DNA of 64,000 bases from Paenalcaligenes sp052103955 (lineage in GTDB: Bacteria > Pseudomonadota > Gammaproteobacteria > Burkholderiales > Burkholderiaceae_B): NCBI GenBank assembly GCA_052103955.1, contig JBQELO010000014.1:1-64000 (forward strand), given 5' to 3'. Below the pieces are notes generated by a model that saw nothing but the letters and a program-made list of their open reading frames with translations, was not told where the DNA came from and searched no databases. Shown here one piece after another: positions 61,936 through 64,000 of the stretch; positions within the stretch are counted from its first letter, which is position 1, and each line of letters starts with the position of its first letter. The position numbers and the translations under genes are program-made.

Positions 61936-62391
61936 ATGCAAGTTATTCTGCTAGAAAAAGTTGTTAATTTGGGCGATTTGGGCGAAGTAGTGCGCGTGCG
62001 CAATGGTTACGCTCGTAACTTCCTGCTGCCCCGCAAAATGGCCCGTCGTGCTACTGACAGTGCTATCCAAGAATTCGAAGCACGTCGTGCTGAATTGGAA
62101 AAAGCACAAGCCGACCGTTTGTCCGCTGCTCAAACAGTGGGCGCTAAACTGGCTGAGCACAGTGTAAAACTGGTTCAAAAAGCTGGCGTTGATGGTCGTT
62201 TGTTCGGTTCCGTGACAAACATGGACATCGCTGGTGCTCTGGTTGCTTCTGGCTTCACAGACATCGTGCGCTCGCAAATCCGTTTGGCTGATGGCCCATT
62301 GAAAGCAATTGGTGAGTACACCGTTGCAGTGGTTCTGCACCCAGACGTGATTGTTGATTTGGCCGTTATCGTTGAAGGCGATATCGACTAA
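61936..62391 (+). CDS. rplI: 50S ribosomal protein L9
   Basis: Large-subunit protein with two domains joined by a long helix, 151 residues. The N-terminal domain is MQVILLEKVVNLGDLGEVVRVRNGYARNFLLP; the central helix is rich in Ala/Glu/Lys; the C-terminal domain contains GSVTNMDIA and GEYTVAVVLHPDV. Last gene of the ribosomal operon, followed by a terminator. Confidence 0.96.
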   Translation: MQVILLEKVVNLGDLGEVVRVRNGYARNFLLPRKMARRATDSAIQEFEARRAELEKAQADRLSAAQTVGAKLAEHSVKLVQKAGVDGRLFGSVTNMDIAGALVASGFTDIVRSQIRLADGPLKAIGEYTVAVVLHPDVIVDLAVIVEGDID

Positions 62392-62406
62392 TCAGCACGC
62401 GAACAT

Positions 62407-62429
62407 GGTACATTTTATATTGGTGTACC
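62407..62429. promoter_or_regulatory. Inverted repeat between rplI and dnaB
   Basis: TGGTACA and TGTACCA arms (62406-62430) surround an AT-rich centre, just ahead of the terminator hairpin. Function unknown; it may add to termination or form part of a dnaB promoter. Confidence 0.4.
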
Positions 62430-62436
62430 ACGTGTG

Positions 62437-62464
62437 AAAAAAGCCGGCACCTCGCCGGCTTTTT
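62437..62464. terminator. Terminator of rpsF-priB-rpsR-rplI
   Basis: AAAAA-GCCGGC, loop ACCTC, GCCGGC-TTTTT (stem 62443-62448 / 62454-62459, with flanking A and T runs). It lies 45 bases after the rplI stop and can act on both strands. Confidence 0.9.
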
Positions 62465-62489
62465 CTTTTGCTTTTCATGGGGTTTAGCG

Positions 62490-63884
62490 TTGGCTGAAGA
62501 TATTTCTAATACGGATACTAAACTGGATTATTTGCGTGTTCCGCCGCATTCCATCGAGGCCGAGCAATCGGTGTTGGGTGGCTTATTGCTGGATAATGCA
62601 GCGTGGGACCGTATCGCTGATATTGTGGTAGATGAAGACTTTTATCGCTTCGATCACCGCATTATTTGGCAGCATATTACACGCCTAATCGGGTTGGCGC
62701 GTCCGGCCGACGTGGTGACGGTATACGAATCGTTATCCACAGCAGGAAAAGCAGAAGAAGTAGGTGGGCTGCAGTATTTAAACGCGTTGGCGCATAACAC
62801 GCCATCTGCCGCGAATATTAGGCGCTATGCCGAGATTGTGCGCGAACGTTCCATGCTGCGTAAGCTGGTGACGGTAGCCGACGAAATCTCGTCGGCAGCT
62901 TTTAACCCGCAAGGTAAAGAGGCGCGCCAGATTTTGGATGACGCAGAGTCTCGCGTGTTCCAAATTGCCCAAGAAGGTTCCAGAGGGAGCGCGGGTTTTC
63001 TGGAGATTCAGCCGCTATTGACCCAAGTGGTTGAACGTATAGACGAGCTCTATCACCGTGAAGGTGATTCTGAGATCACCGGTATTCCTACGGGTTTTGT
63101 AGACTTGGATCGCATGACCTCGGGTTTGCAAGCGGGTGACTTGGTGATTGTGGCGGGGCGTCCGTCCATGGGTAAAACCTCGTTGTCCATGAACATTGGT
63201 GAGCACGTAGCTATTGAGCAAGGCTTGCCCGTCGCGGTGTTCTCTATGGAGATGGGGGCCGTGCAGTTGGCTATGCGTATGGTGGGTTCGGTGGGCTTGC
63301 TAGACCAACACCGTATGCGTACGGGTAAGTTGGTGGCAGAAGACTGGCCTAAGCTCACGCACGCTGTACAGAAAGTACAAGAAGCGCAGATTTATATTGA
63401 TGAAACCCCCGGTTTATCGGGGATGGAAGTGCGCGCCAGAGCACGTCGTTTAGCCAGACAATGTGGAAAGCTGGGCTTAATCATTATCGATTACTTGCAG
63501 TTGATGTCAGGTAATTCGGGTAGTGAAAACCGTGCAACCGAGATTTCCGAAATCAGTCGATCCCTTAAGGGCTTGGCTAAAGAACTGGATTGTCCGCTGA
63601 TTGCTTTGTCGCAGTTAAACCGTAGTTTGGAGCAACGTCCAAACAAACGTCCGGTGATGAGTGACTTGCGTGAGTCAGGCGCTATTGAGCAGGATGCTGA
63701 CTTGATTCTATTTATTTACCGTGACGAGGTATATAACCCCGACTCACCCGATAAAGGTACTGCTGAGCTGATTATTGGTAAGCAGCGTAATGGCCCTATT
63801 GGCACAGTTCGTGTGGCCTTTCAGGGTGCCAGTACGCGCTTTCTTAACTACACCAGCGGTAACGCCTACGTCGATAACGAATAA
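62490..63884 (+). CDS. dnaB: Replicative DNA helicase DnaB
   Basis: Hexameric replication-fork helicase, 464 residues. The N-terminal domain begins at RVPPHSIEAEQSVLGGLLLDN in pieces near residue 16. The RecA-like C-terminal domain has Walker A GRPSMGKTS near 222-230, IIIDYLQLMSG, and LSQLNRSLEQRPNKRP. There is no intein. The only start consistent with the family N-terminus is TTG at 62490, with TGGGG seven to eight bases upstream; a low-efficiency start is plausible for this gene. Convergent with pdxA. Confidence 0.95.
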   Translation: MAEDISNTDTKLDYLRVPPHSIEAEQSVLGGLLLDNAAWDRIADIVVDEDFYRFDHRIIWQHITRLIGLARPADVVTVYESLSTAGKAEEVGGLQYLNALAHNTPSAANIRRYAEIVRERSMLRKLVTVADEISSAAFNPQGKEARQILDDAESRVFQIAQEGSRGSAGFLEIQPLLTQVVERIDELYHREGDSEITGIPTGFVDLDRMTSGLQAGDLVIVAGRPSMGKTSLSMNIGEHVAIEQGLPVAVFSMEMGAVQLAMRMVGSVGLLDQHRMRTGKLVAEDWPKLTHAVQKVQEAQIYIDETPGLSGMEVRARARRLARQCGKLGLIIIDYLQLMSGNSGSENRATEISEISRSLKGLAKELDCPLIALSQLNRSLEQRPNKRPVMSDLRESGAIEQDADLILFIYRDEVYNPDSPDKGTAELIIGKQRNGPIGTVRVAFQGASTRFLNYTSGNAYVDNE

Positions 63885-63887
63885 GGT

Positions 63888-64000
63888 TTACAGAGGTGCT
63901 GCGCTCATGCGCAGTGCCATGTCAAACGCTTCACGCAAGGATGAGGGGTCAGCGATCCCTTTTCCTGCAATATCAAAAGCCGTGCCGTGGTCTACGCTGG
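63888..64000 (-). CDS. pdxA: 4-hydroxythreonine-4-phosphate dehydrogenase, C-terminal fragment
   Basis: The last 37 codons and stop (TAA at 63888-63890) of a minus-strand gene that continues past the window. The visible end SVDHGTAFDIAGKGIADPSS is the conserved PdxA C-terminus (the His is in the metal/active-site motif), with a family-like tail LREAFDMALRM. PdxA acts in pyridoxal 5'-phosphate biosynthesis. Its stop lies three bases from the dnaB stop, so the two genes are tightly convergent without a visible terminator between them. Confidence 0.85.
   Translation of the reverse strand, partial: SVDHGTAFDIAGKGIADPSSLREAFDMALRMSAAPL

Noticed and set aside
62490..63884. Intein in dnaB
   Set aside because: The helicase domain is continuous through Walker A and downstream motifs at normal length.

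Overview
The window is a contiguous piece of a betaproteobacterial chromosome, most likely from the Alcaligenaceae (Burkholderiales) near Bordetella, Alcaligenes or Paenalcaligenes. This is inferred from gene order (mdh / gntR / sdhCDAB-sdhE-gltA; odhA-odhB-lpd; rluD-pgeF-phaC-phaB-phaR; rimP-nusA-infB-rbfA-truB-typA) and from protein features such as the initiator tRNA, the TrpRS type and a PriB-containing rpsF operon. No species was identified by search. Base composition looks balanced, with no compositional island visible by eye. There is no insertion sequence, prophage or CRISPR array.

Region 1 (1-21.9 kb) is a central-carbon cluster. It holds acnB (cut by the window edge), a small GNAT protein, the 2-methylcitrate genes prpC-prpD, mdh, a divergent GntR/UTRA regulator, the sdhC-sdhD-sdhA-sdhB-sdhE-gltA operon, maeB, and odhA-odhB-lpd. 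Together these cover most of the TCA cycle plus two of the propionate-oxidation steps. The acnB and the mdh/gntR control regions share a palindrome, TCTTATATAAGA, next to good sigma70-like promoters. prpC contains a run of ten G:C pairs.

Region 2 (22-32 kb) carries zapE, trpS (with a C-terminal extra domain), tex, a DinG/YoaA-type helicase, bamD, rluD and pgeF. Region 3 (32.2-35.8 kb) is a short polyhydroxyalkanoate locus (phaC-phaB-phaR without phaA) followed by initiator tRNA-fMet. Region 4 (35.8-46.6 kb) holds scpB, rluB and the transcription/translation cluster rimP-nusA-infB-rbfA-truB-typA.

Region 5 (46.7-56.4 kb) contains a four-gene basic amino-acid ABC transporter, a LOG-family protein whose start codon overlaps that of divergent polA, htpX, an EamA transporter and sseA. 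Region 6 (56.5-64 kb) has xseB-ispA-dxs (isoprenoid precursors), folE2, rpsF-priB-rpsR-rplI, dnaB and the C-terminal end of pdxA.

Most of the window is ordinary core genome. Points worth a second look are regulatory: the shared TCA palindrome, the C10 tract in prpC, repeat-rich DNA upstream of odhA, a terminator-like leader at rimP, a hairpin leader at rpsF, an 11-bp perfect stem-loop inside the amino-acid transporter operon, and the polA/LOG start-codon overlap. I found no convincing new multi-gene system.
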